A DNA stretch of 42,845 nt from a virus, in IMG/VR virus record IMGVR_UViG_3300028802_000032, positions 1 to 42,845 of that record. One strand, written 5' to 3'. Within the stretch, counting starts at the first letter, position 1. Every line of letters starts with the position of its first letter. This document shows, piece after piece, positions 21,264 to 31,900 of the stretch. The translations under genes and the position numbers were made by a program. The notes beneath the pieces were generated by a model. The model worked only from the letters and a program-made list of their open reading frames with translations. It did not search any database and was not told where the DNA came from.

Positions 21264-23156
21264 ATGGCGACGACCGCGCTCGGAGAGAAGCCCTATCAGC
21301 TTGTCCCGATCAACGACCTGACGGCGGGTGTCGATCTCCGGCACTCGCCGACGTTGATCCAGCCGGAGCGTGCCCGCTTCCTCCGCAACGTCTCGCTGCA
21401 AGAACCCGGCGCGTGGCAACCGTTCCCCGGCTGGCAGACGCGCAGCACGACCAACCTCGGGGCGCTGCGTCCGCAGGGCGGGCGGCGCATCTACATGGTC
21501 ACCGGCACGTTCCTGCTCGCCAGCTACAACGGGCAGGTCTTCAAGCCCACCGACGGCGGCGTCTGGGGCGCGGCGGTGCTGGCCGGGCGCTCGACCACCA
21601 ACGAGCACTACTTCGTCTACGACCGCAACCTCGTCGCGCTCTTCGACGGCCTCGGGTCGATGAAGAAGAGCGAGGACGGGACGACGTGGTCGCAGATGGG
21701 GATCACCGCGCCTGCGGCTGCGCCGGGCCTCGCGCTCGTCGCAGGCGGGTCGCTCGTCGCGGGGAACACCTACGAGGTCGCCTACACGTTCGCCGACGCG
21801 GGCCTGAGCTACGAGAGCAGCGGCTCGCCGGTCGCGACCATCGCGCCGACGGCGGGCAACCTCACGATCCGCGTGACGATGGCGGTGAGCGCCGACCCGC
21901 AGGTCGATACGAAGTACGTCTACTGCCGCAACGTGACGGCGGGCGAGTCGGTGCTGCGGAAGGTCGGCACGACCGGCGTGCCCAACGCGACGCTGACGTT
22001 CGACATCACGACGCCCTCGACGTTCTTCCCCGACGGCGTGGAACTGCCGACGAAGAACACGGTGCCCGGCGCGTTCAGCTTCGGCGTCGTCTGGCGCAAC
22101 CGCTGGTGGGCACGCGACGCGGTGATCACGAACCGCATCTGGTTCTCGGAGATCTTCCTGCCGCAGTCGTGGCCGGGCCTCTACTACCTCGACATCCCGT
22201 TCGACCGGGGCGACCGCATCACGGCGCTCATCGCGCTCGGCGACACGCTCATCGTCTTCGGCAACACCGGGGTCTACCTGATCATCGGGCAGACCTCGCT
22301 CGACTTTGAAGTGCGCCCCAGCGCGGGTGCGGTGGCCGGGGCGCTTGGGCCGCGTGCGGTCTACCAGATCGAAGCGGGCGTGCTGCACGGCAGCGACGGC
22401 GGGGTCTACCTCTTCGACGGCGCGAGCGACTCGCTGCTCTCGGACGACATCTGGACGGCGTGGCAGGACATGATGACCCACGTCGCGCCCGCCGACATTC
22501 AGCGGATCGCCATCGTGTATCACCCGCAGCGGAAGGAGGTGCGCGTCTCGGTGCCGCGCCTCTACGACATTTCGGTGCCGGGCGAGTGGGTGCTCGACCT
22601 CTCGCGCACGAAGGCGTCCGAGGGCACGTCGGCGTGGACGAGCACGACGCGCAAGATCGGCGGCTACATCCCGTGGGACGGGCGCGAGGCGGCAGCAGGC
22701 GACGCCGGGCGACTGTGGTCGTGGAAGCTCGACGCGGGGCAGTTGGCGGAAGAGTCGATCCCCGGCGCGGGCGAAGACGGCGGGGACATGACGTGCTACT
22801 ACGAAGGCCCGGCGCTGCTGCCTGCGGCCCGGCGCTGGGCACGCTTCATCGAACTGTTCGGCGAGTACCGCCCGACGAGCGGCACGTTCACCATCGAGGT
22901 CATGGTGGACGACTCGTCCATCGCGGTGCTGCCGATTGATGTCACCGGGTCGGGCGTGTCGCTCTACGGGCTGGGCCTCTACGGGGTTGCCAGCTACAGT
23001 GGGCGGCAGCGGAAGTACTTCACGTCGATGCTGCCGCTGACCGCCGAGGGCAACGCGATCACGCTGCGGGCGACCTACGTCGGCATCGGCCTCTTCAAGT
23101 GGTTCACGTACGCCATCGGCGTGCGGCCTGAGCCGCAGATGCGCGGGTTCAACTGA
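21264..23156 (+). CDS. Tail nozzle / DNA-stabilisation protein candidate (P22 gp10 / T7 gp12-like)
   Basis: This 630-residue beta-rich protein begins with PINDLTAGVDLRHSPTLI and NVSLQEPGAWQPFPGWQT, a pattern common to phage proteins that form the lower tail tube or plug. ALIALGDTLIVFGNTGVYLIIGQ near residues 320-340 is a hallmark beta-propeller blade of this group. Later repeats (LHGSDGGVYLFDGAS) look like further blades. It should attach below the adaptor ring and seal the DNA channel. It ends one base into the fibre gene (TGATGG). Confidence 0.65.
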   Translation: MATTALGEKPYQLVPINDLTAGVDLRHSPTLIQPERARFLRNVSLQEPGAWQPFPGWQTRSTTNLGALRPQGGRRIYMVTGTFLLASYNGQVFKPTDGGVWGAAVLAGRSTTNEHYFVYDRNLVALFDGLGSMKKSEDGTTWSQMGITAPAAAPGLALVAGGSLVAGNTYEVAYTFADAGLSYESSGSPVATIAPTAGNLTIRVTMAVSADPQVDTKYVYCRNVTAGESVLRKVGTTGVPNATLTFDITTPSTFFPDGVELPTKNTVPGAFSFGVVWRNRWWARDAVITNRIWFSEIFLPQSWPGLYYLDIPFDRGDRITALIALGDTLIVFGNTGVYLIIGQTSLDFEVRPSAGAVAGALGPRAVYQIEAGVLHGSDGGVYLFDGASDSLLSDDIWTAWQDMMTHVAPADIQRIAIVYHPQRKEVRVSVPRLYDISVPGEWVLDLSRTKASEGTSAWTSTTRKIGGYIPWDGREAAAGDAGRLWSWKLDAGQLAEESIPGAGEDGGDMTCYYEGPALLPAARRWARFIELFGEYRPTSGTFTIEVMVDDSSIAVLPIDVTGSGVSLYGLGLYGVASYSGRQRKYFTSMLPLTAEGNAITLRATYVGIGLFKWFTYAIGVRPEPQMRGFN

Positions 23157-24055
23157 TGGCGAGCTATCCCAGCACTCCGGTCGTCTTCCCGGCGCGGTCG
23201 GACGGGCAGACCATCTACTCGGCGCACGTCAACGCCCTGCAGGACGAGATCGCCGCGCTGGAGACGGCACTGCTCGCCTCGGGCCTCGCGCACGACCTGA
23301 AGGCGCTGCAGTCGCTCACGCTGCCCGGTATCCTCGCCGCGCCCGCGCTCGCGGTGGACGCGAACGACTACGCGCCGCCGGGCCTCGCCAACGCCTACAC
23401 GCTGCGGCTGTCGAGCAGCGCGGCGGTGAACATCAGCGGCATCGTCGCGCAGCCCAACGGGCGCGTGCTCAACATCGTGAACGTGGGCGGCTTCGCGATC
23501 ACGCTGCTGCAGGGCAGCGGCCTGAGCGCCGCCGCGAACCGGCTGTTCCTGCCCGGCGGCACGCGGGCGCTTGCCACGGGTGACAGCATCACGCTCTGGT
23601 ACGACGCCATCAGCAGCCTCTGGCGCACGCTCGGCGATGCGACGCCGCTCGTCTCTGGGTCAGCGCCGACGGAAGGCACTGCGAACCTGACGCTGGTCGG
23701 TTCAACGAGCGGCGCGGGGACCGCGTCGAGCAACTTCTGCCAGTGGACGCGGATCGGGAACCGGCTCACCATCGACTGCCTGCTGGTCGTGGCGACAGTG
23801 GGGACCATCGCGGGCACGGTGTGTATCGGCGGGTTGCCCCTTCCGTCGAAAAATTCGACGCAGTCCACCTTCGCCGTCTACTACGCGGGGCTGAACACTG
23901 CCGTGGCGGGCCTGATGGCCTTTCTGCCGATCACCGGATCCGCGTTGCAGTTGTCGAAGGTACCAGCGGCGGGCGCGGTAGGCCACACGGCGCTGCTGCC
24001 CGGCGACATCGCGGTGGGCACGGTGTTTCGCGTCAGCGGCAGCTACATGGTCTAG
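23156..24055 (+). CDS. Tail fibre / receptor-binding protein
   Basis: This 299-residue protein has an N-terminal virion-attachment-like segment (YPSTPVVFPARSDGQTI, then HVNALQDEIAALETALL, a short trimer-type coiled coil). A beta-rich shaft follows, then a C-terminal domain starting QWTRIGNRLTIDCLL and ending GTVFRVSGSYMV. This last domain matches the general pattern of phage fibre tips (riG-x-x-v ... lP ... gsY). It is likely to recognise the host surface. It is small for a fibre, so the shaft must be short. Confidence 0.7.
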   Translation: MASYPSTPVVFPARSDGQTIYSAHVNALQDEIAALETALLASGLAHDLKALQSLTLPGILAAPALAVDANDYAPPGLANAYTLRLSSSAAVNISGIVAQPNGRVLNIVNVGGFAITLLQGSGLSAAANRLFLPGGTRALATGDSITLWYDAISSLWRTLGDATPLVSGSAPTEGTANLTLVGSTSGAGTASSNFCQWTRIGNRLTIDCLLVVATVGTIAGTVCIGGLPLPSKNSTQSTFAVYYAGLNTAVAGLMAFLPITGSALQLSKVPAAGAVGHTALLPGDIAVGTVFRVSGSYMV

Positions 24056-24058
24056 GCG

Positions 24059-24424
24059 ATGGCGCAGACCAGCTACGTCAATCAGGTGCTCGCGGGGTTT
24101 CCCGCCGACCAGCGCAAGGCGCTGCAGTTGGCGTTTGAGTACGTGCTCACGAACCTGCGGCTCGGGCGACCGGATCCATCGAGCCGCGCCGAGAACCTGC
24201 AGTTGTACTATTTCGACGGCGTGACGGCGGCGGTCGCGAACACGGAGTTCTCGATGGTGCATGGGCTGGCGGCGGTGCCCTACAACATGATCCAAGTGCT
24301 GCCGGTGCGAATCGTCGGGGCGCAGATCGTGCCGCTGCGCGTGACGCGTGCCGCCGACAACAACCGGATCTACCTCGCGTCGTCGGTCGCGAACGCGCCG
24401 TTCATGGTCGCGCTGGAGGTCTGA
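24059..24424 (+). CDS. Fibre-associated beta-sandwich protein
   Basis: This 121-residue protein has a helical N-terminus (FPADQRKALQLAFEYVLTNL). A beta-sandwich follows with EFSMVHGLAAVPYNMIQVLP, RVTRAADNNRIYLASS and a C-terminal strand FMVALEV. The HGL-x-x-xP and riYL pattern is typical of small phage tail-fibre accessory domains. It shares a base with the next gene's start (TGATG) and probably belongs to the adsorption apparatus. Confidence 0.6.
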   Translation: MAQTSYVNQVLAGFPADQRKALQLAFEYVLTNLRLGRPDPSSRAENLQLYYFDGVTAAVANTEFSMVHGLAAVPYNMIQVLPVRIVGAQIVPLRVTRAADNNRIYLASSVANAPFMVALEV

Positions 24425-25707
24425 TGTCCTACGGCTACAACGCCAACGGCCAGATCGTCTGGGTGGACGACAACGCGACGGTGACGGACCCGCACTCGGG
24501 CCAGTCGCATCCGGCGTCGAGCGGCGGCACGGCGATCATCGCCTACGGGCCGAACCGCAACATCACGCCGGGCGAGGGCTGGGTCGATCCGAAGACGCAA
24601 AACGTCGCGCCGCAGTCGTCCGAGGAACTGGGGGCGATCTACGACCGCTCGCCCAGCGGGACGCCGGAGGGCCGGGCGAAGTTCATCGCCGCGATGCAAG
24701 CGCCCGACACGCGCCGCGCCGCGACCCAAGACACCTCTGGCCCGATCTGGAACATCATCCGGGGCAAGCTCCCGCCGGGGAAGAAGTACGACTCGCAGGG
24801 CAACATCGTCAACACGACCGCGTTTGAAAAGTTCGACACGGGCTTCAACAACGCAGCGGCCTACGGCGGCGCGGGCCTCGGCATCGCCGCTGGTGGCCTC
24901 GCGCTCGGGGCGCTCGCGGCGGGCGCGTATGGTGCGGGCGCGGCGGGTGGCGGTGCGGCAGCAGGCGGTGGCGGCGCGGCGGCAGGGGGCACGGGCGGCA
25001 CGCTCGCCAGCACGTCCCTCGGCGGCTACGCGGCGGTGCCTGCGACGGTAGTCGGGAGCGGGTCAGGGCTGGGCGCAGCAGGCGGCGCTGCGGCGGCGGG
25101 AGGGGGCACGCTGGCCTCGTCGGCGTTTCCGCTCGTCGGCGCGACGCCCGGCACGATCACGGGCAGCGGCGCGGCGCTCGGTCCCGGCTTCGGCGCGGCA
25201 GAGTTTGGCACGGCGACGACGCCCACACTCGCGAGCACGTCGCTCGGCGGCTACGCCTCGACGCCCGCCAACATCACGGGGTCAGGGCCGGTGTCAGGCA
25301 GTGGGAGCACGGGGTCAACCTTGGGGCAGACCGTGGCGAAAAAAGCGGCGAAGCAAGCGGCGAAGCAGGCCGTGAAGGAAGCCCAGAAGAAGGCGCAGGC
25401 GAACAAGACGATGAAGGCGGGCGCGATAGTCGCGCCTGCGGTCGCGGGGTTGTATGCTGCGACGCGTGGTGGTGGTGGAGGCGGATCGATGGACATGAAT
25501 CAGGCGCTCACGGCCCTGCTGCAGCAGCAGCAGGATCAGATGCAGGAAGAGTCGCCGCTGCGGAAGCTGCTGCTCTCGCAGCAGGCCGGGATGCTCCCGA
25601 GCTACATGAAGCGGGATCCGCAGTACCAGCAGTGGCTGCAGAACAGTGCGCCCGCCGCGCAGAGCGCGATGAACGCGGCGGTGCAGCGCCCGCCGTATCT
25701 CACGTAG
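24424..25707 (+). CDS. Internal virion / ejection protein candidate, Gly-Ala-rich
   Basis: This 427-residue protein has a hydrophilic N-terminal 130 residues, then a Gly/Ala-rich hydrophobic stretch (about 139-190). Two copies of TLASTSLGGYA lie about 75 residues apart, each followed by a related P-A-x-x-x-GSG segment. A Lys/Ala amphipathic helix (KKAAKQAAKQAVKEAQKKAQ) and a Gln-rich C-terminus follow. Such sequence is typical of podovirus proteins packed inside the head and ejected through the envelope. The assignment is from composition and gene order. Confidence 0.6.
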   Translation: MSYGYNANGQIVWVDDNATVTDPHSGQSHPASSGGTAIIAYGPNRNITPGEGWVDPKTQNVAPQSSEELGAIYDRSPSGTPEGRAKFIAAMQAPDTRRAATQDTSGPIWNIIRGKLPPGKKYDSQGNIVNTTAFEKFDTGFNNAAAYGGAGLGIAAGGLALGALAAGAYGAGAAGGGAAAGGGGAAAGGTGGTLASTSLGGYAAVPATVVGSGSGLGAAGGAAAAGGGTLASSAFPLVGATPGTITGSGAALGPGFGAAEFGTATTPTLASTSLGGYASTPANITGSGPVSGSGSTGSTLGQTVAKKAAKQAAKQAVKEAQKKAQANKTMKAGAIVAPAVAGLYAATRGGGGGGSMDMNQALTALLQQQQDQMQEESPLRKLLLSQQAGMLPSYMKRDPQYQQWLQNSAPAAQSAMNAAVQRPPYLT

Positions 25708-25716
25708 AGGTCTGCA

Positions 25717-26874
25717 ATGTCGATGGCCCCTTCGCCCTACTACAACCCCGGAGGCCCGCCCGCGCAGTACGGCGGGTCGTCGCCGAGCTACACGCCTCCG
25801 AGCTACAACGCGCCGTCGCCGATGGCGGGGTGGGGTGCGCCGTCAACGAGCAGCGCCAGCGCCCAACCGGACACCAGTCCGTTCGGGAACTTCTTTGACG
25901 ACCCGACCTCGCAGCCGATCAACACCGCGTGGAACCAGCGGATGACGCAGTTGAATCAGGCCGCGCCCAACTACGGTGACATCACCAGCACGCTCGGCAG
26001 CTACCTGCAGCCCGACCCGCGCTTCAACGCGGGCCTCGCGGCGCTCGCGGGCGCGGCGGGCGGCAGCGCCGCGCAAGCGAAGGTGCTCGACAACCCCTAC
26101 ACCGCGCAGTTCGCGACGGCGACGCAGAACCGGATGAAGGAACTGAATCAGGATCCGTTCTCGTCGTCGGACGAGGCGGCGCTGAAGGCGCGGTTCTTCG
26201 ACTCGCTCGCGCTCTCGCGCGATGACGCGTACAAGCAGAACGCGCAGCAGATGGCGTCGCGTGGCCTCGCGCCGTCGAGCGGCGTCGCGCAGGCGCTCGG
26301 CGCGGAGACGAGCGCGGGCTACCAGAAGGCGCGGGCCGGGCAGCAGCAGGCGCTGCTGCAGTACGTGACCGACGAGCGCAACCGGCGGCGCGACGCGGCG
26401 GTCGGGATGTCGGGCAACCTGCAGCAGGCCGGGCTGGCCGACACCTCGGAGAAGCAGAACGCGCTGACGAGCAACGCGTCGCTGGCGAACCAGTGGCAGG
26501 CGACCCGCGCGAGCATCCTCGGCAACGTGCTGCAGGCCATTCAGGGCCAGCAGGGACTGGGCATGAACGCGGCGTCCACGCTGGCGACGCTGCGGCGGCA
26601 GCAGTATCTGGACGACCAGCAGCGCGGCGCGGACCTGCTGCAGACCTCGGCGCTGCCGAACGCGCTGACGCAGGCGCGGATGCAGGCGCTGCAGCAGACG
26701 CTGGCGGGCGGGCCGACGAGTCAGTCGCTCTTCGGCCAGTACAGTTCGATGCAGCAGCAGCAGATCGCGCAGCAGCAGGCCAACGCGGCACGCAACGCGG
26801 CGATCTGGGGCGCGGCGGGCAACATCGGCGCGGGCGTCGCGAACAACGTGGACTGGGGATCGGTGTTCTCGTAG
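25717..26874 (+). CDS. Internal virion / ejection protein candidate, Gln-Ala-rich helical
   Basis: This 385-residue protein has a disordered Pro/Ser/Tyr-rich N-terminus (about 1-55). It is then almost wholly helical and rich in Ala, Gln, Leu and Arg (RDDAYKQNAQQMASRGLAP, YQKARAGQQQALLQYVTDER), and ends NVDWGSVFS. Long helical Gln-Ala proteins next to giant virion proteins form the trans-envelope conduit in T7-like and P22-like phages. No enzyme motif is visible. Confidence 0.6.
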   Translation: MSMAPSPYYNPGGPPAQYGGSSPSYTPPSYNAPSPMAGWGAPSTSSASAQPDTSPFGNFFDDPTSQPINTAWNQRMTQLNQAAPNYGDITSTLGSYLQPDPRFNAGLAALAGAAGGSAAQAKVLDNPYTAQFATATQNRMKELNQDPFSSSDEAALKARFFDSLALSRDDAYKQNAQQMASRGLAPSSGVAQALGAETSAGYQKARAGQQQALLQYVTDERNRRRDAAVGMSGNLQQAGLADTSEKQNALTSNASLANQWQATRASILGNVLQAIQGQQGLGMNAASTLATLRRQQYLDDQQRGADLLQTSALPNALTQARMQALQQTLAGGPTSQSLFGQYSSMQQQQIAQQQANAARNAAIWGAAGNIGAGVANNVDWGSVFS

Positions 26875-26883
26875 GCGTGACCG

Positions 26884-28950
26884 ATGGACAACTTCCAGCA
26901 ACTGCTCGGCAACCCGAACCCGCTGCAGGCGCTCCTGCAGCCGCAGTCGCCGTACGCGATGCCCGGCATGGCCCCGATGGAACCGACCGCGATGCCGGAT
27001 CTGTCGGCGCTCGCCGGGCCGGGCGCGTCCAGTCCGCTCGCCGCCATCGCGTCGGCGATCAGCGCGGGCGGGGCGGGCGGCTCGCAGCCGATGGACGAGG
27101 AGCCGAACTACGACGGCCCCAACGCGGGGTCGGCGGTGGCGGGCCTCGGGCCTGACGCGCAGCAGGCGCTCGGGCTGGGCGCAGGGCCGTCCGCGATGAC
27201 GGGCAGCGGCGACGCGGACGCGGGGCAGTACACGCTGGGCGTGACGCCGGTCAGCACCGGCTACACGCCGCCGCCGCGTCCCCCGGATCCGCTCGATGAA
27301 CGCACGCTGCACCCGAGCGGCACGCGCAACATCATGCAGGGCGTCATGCCCGGCATCGCCGCGCTGATCGCCGGGCTGACCGGCGGCAAGGAGTCGGCAG
27401 CGGCGGTGCTGCAGGGCGCGAACGCGGGGAACCAAGCCTACAACGCGGACCTGAAGGAGCGCGGCCTGCGGAAGTATCAGCAGGCGCAGCAGAGCTACGC
27501 GCGGGACCACCAGTTGTGGCAGGACGAGCAGCAGCGGCTGGAGCACAACACGGCGATCATCGCGTCGCTCGCCGAGAAGGCGAAGTCGTTCGCGAACCCG
27601 GCTGACGGCCTCGCGTGGCTGAAGTCGCAGCAGGCGATCTACGCCAAGCAGGGCGTCAACGTGATGGACGCGTGGAAGGGCGTCGAGGTCGGCGCGGACA
27701 CGCGGCGGAAGGACTACCTCGCGGGCAAGCTGAAGACCGTGATCGACACCATGCGCCAGCAGGCCAAGGACAGCGGGCGGGTGTTCGATGAATCGAAGCT
27801 CGATGACAACATGGCGATCCGCATCGACGGCGAGACGAAGCCGCTGTCGGTCTGGCGCGAACTGGCCGACGCGCTGCCGCCGTCTGCCGGGCGCGGCGCA
27901 ACGACCTCGGCCATCGAGCAGAAGGTCGAGAGCGAGGTGCAGGATCAGATGGCGATCATCCGCGCGAGGACCGGGCGCGAGCCGGGGACCGCCGAGGTGC
28001 TGCAGATCCGCAAGGACAAGTGGAACGAGGTCGCCACCGAGCAGGATCAGTCGGAGGAGATGAAGAAGCTCGCGCTGGAGCACGCACGCAAGGCGAACCG
28101 CTACCTCGACGCGACGACCGCAGAGGCGCTGGCGAAGGCGCACGCGGGCGGCGGCATCACCTCGCAGCAGGACATCTTCGCGCGGAGCCGCATGGCCGAA
28201 CTGTCGCGCAACAAGGTCTTCGTGCAGGCGCAGGCGCAGGGGAGCCTCTACGACCAGTTCCTGCAGACGATGAACGACCCGCACCCGAACGGCATCACCG
28301 ACCAGACGCTGATCGCGGAGTTTATCCGCGCGAAGCATCCCGGCTCGGCGCGGGTCGGCGATCAGGAAAGTATGCGGATCGAACTGGCGCGGGCGGGCGT
28401 GTCGAACCCGCAGGCAATGGCCGCGCAACTGTTCAGTGGGACGGCGCTGCTGCCGAAGCAGCGGCAGGAAATGGCCGACGTGCTCAAGCGGTCCTACGAG
28501 GCGTCGCGGGCGGGGGCCGAGATGTTGATGGACGGCTACCAGTCGCAACTGGAAGCGCGGCAGATCCCGCCGCAGCCCTATCTGCTGCCGGGGGTCGGGT
28601 CCACCCACGATCCGATTCGCCCGAAGTGGCAGCGCGACCTCGACGCGAAAGACGCCGCCGAGGAGGCCGCGCAGAAGCAGTCGCAGATGTTCCGCCCCGG
28701 CAGCGTGCAGGCGTTTGAAGGCGGGGCCGCTGCGCCTGCGGGCACGCCCGCGCAGATTCGCGCGAGCGGCGGGCGTCCGTTGATCCCCGGCGCGCAGGCC
28801 GCGCAGGGGAAGGCACCCGCGCAGGCCGGGTCGAGCGTGGTCACGGACCCCGAGGGCAAGGGGATGGTCATCACCGATCCCAACGACGGCAAGCGATACC
28901 AGATCCTCGGGAAGAACGCGGCGGGCCAGTACGTGAAGAAGGAACTGTAG
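26884..28950 (+). CDS. Large internal virion protein candidate
   Basis: This 688-residue protein has a disordered Pro/Met/Gly-rich N-terminal 140 residues. A short hydrophobic segment (MQGVMPGIAALIAGLTGG) lies near 150-170, followed by some 400 residues of charged helices including coiled coils. The Pro/Ala-rich C-terminus ends with a small beta domain, GKGMVITDPNDGKRYQILGK. Its place directly before the 1829-residue gene, which begins at the next base after its stop, suggests both enter the cell with the DNA. No catalytic motif was recognised. Confidence 0.65.
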   Translation: MDNFQQLLGNPNPLQALLQPQSPYAMPGMAPMEPTAMPDLSALAGPGASSPLAAIASAISAGGAGGSQPMDEEPNYDGPNAGSAVAGLGPDAQQALGLGAGPSAMTGSGDADAGQYTLGVTPVSTGYTPPPRPPDPLDERTLHPSGTRNIMQGVMPGIAALIAGLTGGKESAAAVLQGANAGNQAYNADLKERGLRKYQQAQQSYARDHQLWQDEQQRLEHNTAIIASLAEKAKSFANPADGLAWLKSQQAIYAKQGVNVMDAWKGVEVGADTRRKDYLAGKLKTVIDTMRQQAKDSGRVFDESKLDDNMAIRIDGETKPLSVWRELADALPPSAGRGATTSAIEQKVESEVQDQMAIIRARTGREPGTAEVLQIRKDKWNEVATEQDQSEEMKKLALEHARKANRYLDATTAEALAKAHAGGGITSQQDIFARSRMAELSRNKVFVQAQAQGSLYDQFLQTMNDPHPNGITDQTLIAEFIRAKHPGSARVGDQESMRIELARAGVSNPQAMAAQLFSGTALLPKQRQEMADVLKRSYEASRAGAEMLMDGYQSQLEARQIPPQPYLLPGVGSTHDPIRPKWQRDLDAKDAAEEAAQKQSQMFRPGSVQAFEGGAAAPAGTPAQIRASGGRPLIPGAQAAQGKAPAQAGSSVVTDPEGKGMVITDPNDGKRYQILGKNAAGQYVKKEL

Positions 28951-31900
28951 ATGGCGAAGGGCGATATCAGCGTCGGCTTCGGCGGCATGGGGCCGTCGGA
29001 CGTGCGGGCCAGCGGGATCCCGTCGATGGCCGACTCGGTCACCGTGCCTGCGGACGACACCAGTGCGTCGTGGCTCGACCGGCTGCTGGAGTCGGTGGCC
29101 GGGCCGAAGATGACCGAGGATCCGAACTACGGCCCCGACAGCACGATGGCGCAGTTGTACGACAAGTACGCGCGTCCGATGAACCCGCTGAACCTGCTCG
29201 TCGGCGCGGCGAAGGAAGTGCCCGCGCTCGCCGCGAAGGTGCCGCTCAACGCCGCGCGGTTCGCGTCGCGCTTCTCGCCGGATCCGAACGCCGAGCAGTA
29301 TCTCAGCGGCGACGACCCCGAGAGCATCGGCGCGAAGATCGACGCGCTCACGACGACCGGGGCGCTCGGCTCGCGCGACTTCGGCCAGTCGGTCGGCGCG
29401 GCGGGCACCGACATCATGGCGATGGTCGCGGGCGACGAGGCGCTGGCGCTGCCTGCGCTCTCCGAGGCGCTGCCGTCGGCGCTCACGAAGCTCCCCGGCC
29501 TGAGCACGGCGGTGGACTGGGCGGGTACCAACATCGGCAAGGGCGGGCTGTACGGGCAACTGCTCGACAACGATGCGGAGACGGGCGCGGTCTACGGCGG
29601 CATCGGCGGCGCGGCGGTCGGCTCCGGCGAGGCGATCTTGTCGCGGGCTGCGCCATTTCTGGAGAGCGCCGCCGAGAAGAGCCTCGGGCGCGTCATCGCG
29701 CCGGGCAAGGAGGCGTGGAAGAAGTTCGTCGGCAGGAACGCGCAGGACATCATCCGCGACGTGCCGCTGTCGGCGGCTGCGCCGTGGCGCGAGGGCGGCG
29801 GGCTGCAGGGCATCGTGGACTACGCGCAGCAGCAGGCCGACAACATCGGCGTCTCGCTTGACGCCGCGTACGCGCAGCGGCTGCAGCCCGACATCGCGCC
29901 GAAGCTGAAGGGCATCCGCGATCAGATCCGTTCGACCGCCGACAACCTGCTGCAGGCGCACGGCATGGCCGTCGTGAACCTCGCGCCCGAGTCGAAGCAG
30001 GCACTGGAGGAGATCCGCGCGTCGCTCGCCACCGGGCGCGGCGCGTTGAACCCGAAGGACACGAACATCTCGGTGCTGCAGGATGCGGCCAGCCGTCTGC
30101 AGGACGTGGTCAGCGGCCTCGGGCCGGAGATGCAGCGTGTCGGCATGGCAAGCCCGCTGTCGTTCCAAGGCCAGACGATCCAGCGCGGGATCGCGCGTGG
30201 GGCGCAGAGCACCGCCGAGCAGGGCATCGCGCGAGCGATGGGCGACATCGACAACGTGATCAACACCGACCTCGTCGGCACGCGGATGGCGACCGAGCCG
30301 CTCGCGCGACGGATCGACAAGCTGCGGATGAACTTCGGCGACATGAACGCGGCGGGCGAGTTCGTCTCGACCGACCCGGCGTTCAGCAACAGCATCGAGA
30401 AGCTCGCCGCGACGGTGCGATCGTACGGGCCGGAGATGAACGCGCAGCAGTTGCGGAACCTCGCGCAGGACTGGGGCAAGATCGTCTCGGGCGCGAACGG
30501 GCGCGGGTTCCTCTCGCCGATGGCCGACGAGTCGATGAAGGGCGCGATGCGGGCCGCGCGTGGCGAGGTCGAGACGACGCGCGACGCGCTGATGGGCGAC
30601 ACGGTGCGCGACCAGAGCAACGAGTTTGCGTTCTGGAAGCGGCTCTCCGAGGCGGCGGAGAGCACCGCCGAGCGCCGCGTCGGCCACACGGGCGGCGGGC
30701 TGTTCGGCGCGATGGCGACGCTGGCCGGGGTGGGCGGCGGCGAGTATGCCGCGCACGCGGCAGGGCACGGGGTGGCCGGGGCGCTCGGCCTCGGCGCGGG
30801 CGGCGCAGCGGCGGCAGCGGTGACGGTGCGCGTGATGCGCTCGCCGATCTACAACCTGCTGTCGGCGAAGACGAAGCTCGCGATGGCGAGCGCCCTGCGG
30901 AAGGGCACCAACGCGGCGCTGGGGACCGCGATGCGCCGGGCGCTACTGGAACTGTCGCTGCTCAACCACGGCGGGTTGTCCGCGCTCGGGCACACCGACC
31001 TGACCGCCACCGAGGCCGACGCCGAGCACCACAACATCCTCAACGGGCGCGACGTGACGCCGGGCGTGCTGGAGTCGGCCAACCCCGACACCGTCTACGG
31101 CGCGGGCGGCAGCGTGGACCCCGGCATCGAGCACAACCAGCGCCTGCTGCAGCAGCAGGATCAGATCGACCAGAGCATCGAGGAGGCCGCGCCGCTCGAC
31201 CCGCAGACCGAGAGCCGCGTCTACGACAAGCTCGCGAACACGCAGGTCGCGTCGGCGGGCCTGAGCCGCCTGCCGGAGTGGCTGCAGACGCAACTGATCA
31301 ACGCGCCCGACCTCGGGCCGACGCACCCGCATCTGCAGAAGCTGGCGAACCTCATCGCCGAGCAGACCTCGCCGCTCAACGTGGCGTTCCTCGGCGAAGA
31401 GGCGCTGCGCCCGCTGGCGGCGGGCACGCGGCTGGTCAAGCCCGTCGAGATGATCGGGAAGGGGTTGTCGGCGGCGATGGCCGCTGCGGGCCTCCAGACG
31501 GGCCTTGAGGGCGTGCAGGAGGGCCGTCCCGGCAAAGTTATCTCCGGGGGCGTGCAGACGGGCCTCGGGGCGCTGGGGCTGCGTGGCGGGGGCGTGGCGC
31601 GGGCGGCAGGGGAAGCGGGCGAGGCGGTCGGCGCGTTCGGCACCCGGCTGGGGCAGGGGCTGGCGAACGCAGGCAAGCAGGCGCTGATCGGCCCGGCCAT
31701 CGGGCTGTCGTCGCAGGCGCTCGCGAACACCGACCTCGCCAAGAGCCTGATCCCCGACGACGAGATGCGGCAGGCGGTCTTTGAAGCGGCGGGCGTCGGC
31801 GCGGGCGTGACGGGCCTCGGGATGGCGGCGCGGCGCGGGATGCGCGAGATCCCCGGCGTCGGCGAGGTCACGGTCAAGAAGGGACCGGACTTCGCGATGG

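Noticed and set aside
19542-22523. 993-residue minus-strand frame
   Set aside because: It is a shadow of the low-complexity and nozzle-like genes: Arg-rich, with no motifs and no start signals.
25843-30768. 1641-residue open frame on the minus strand
   Set aside because: It lies opposite real plus-strand virion genes. Its Arg/His/Leu/Val-heavy composition is what the complement of GC-rich codons gives, and no domain is visible.
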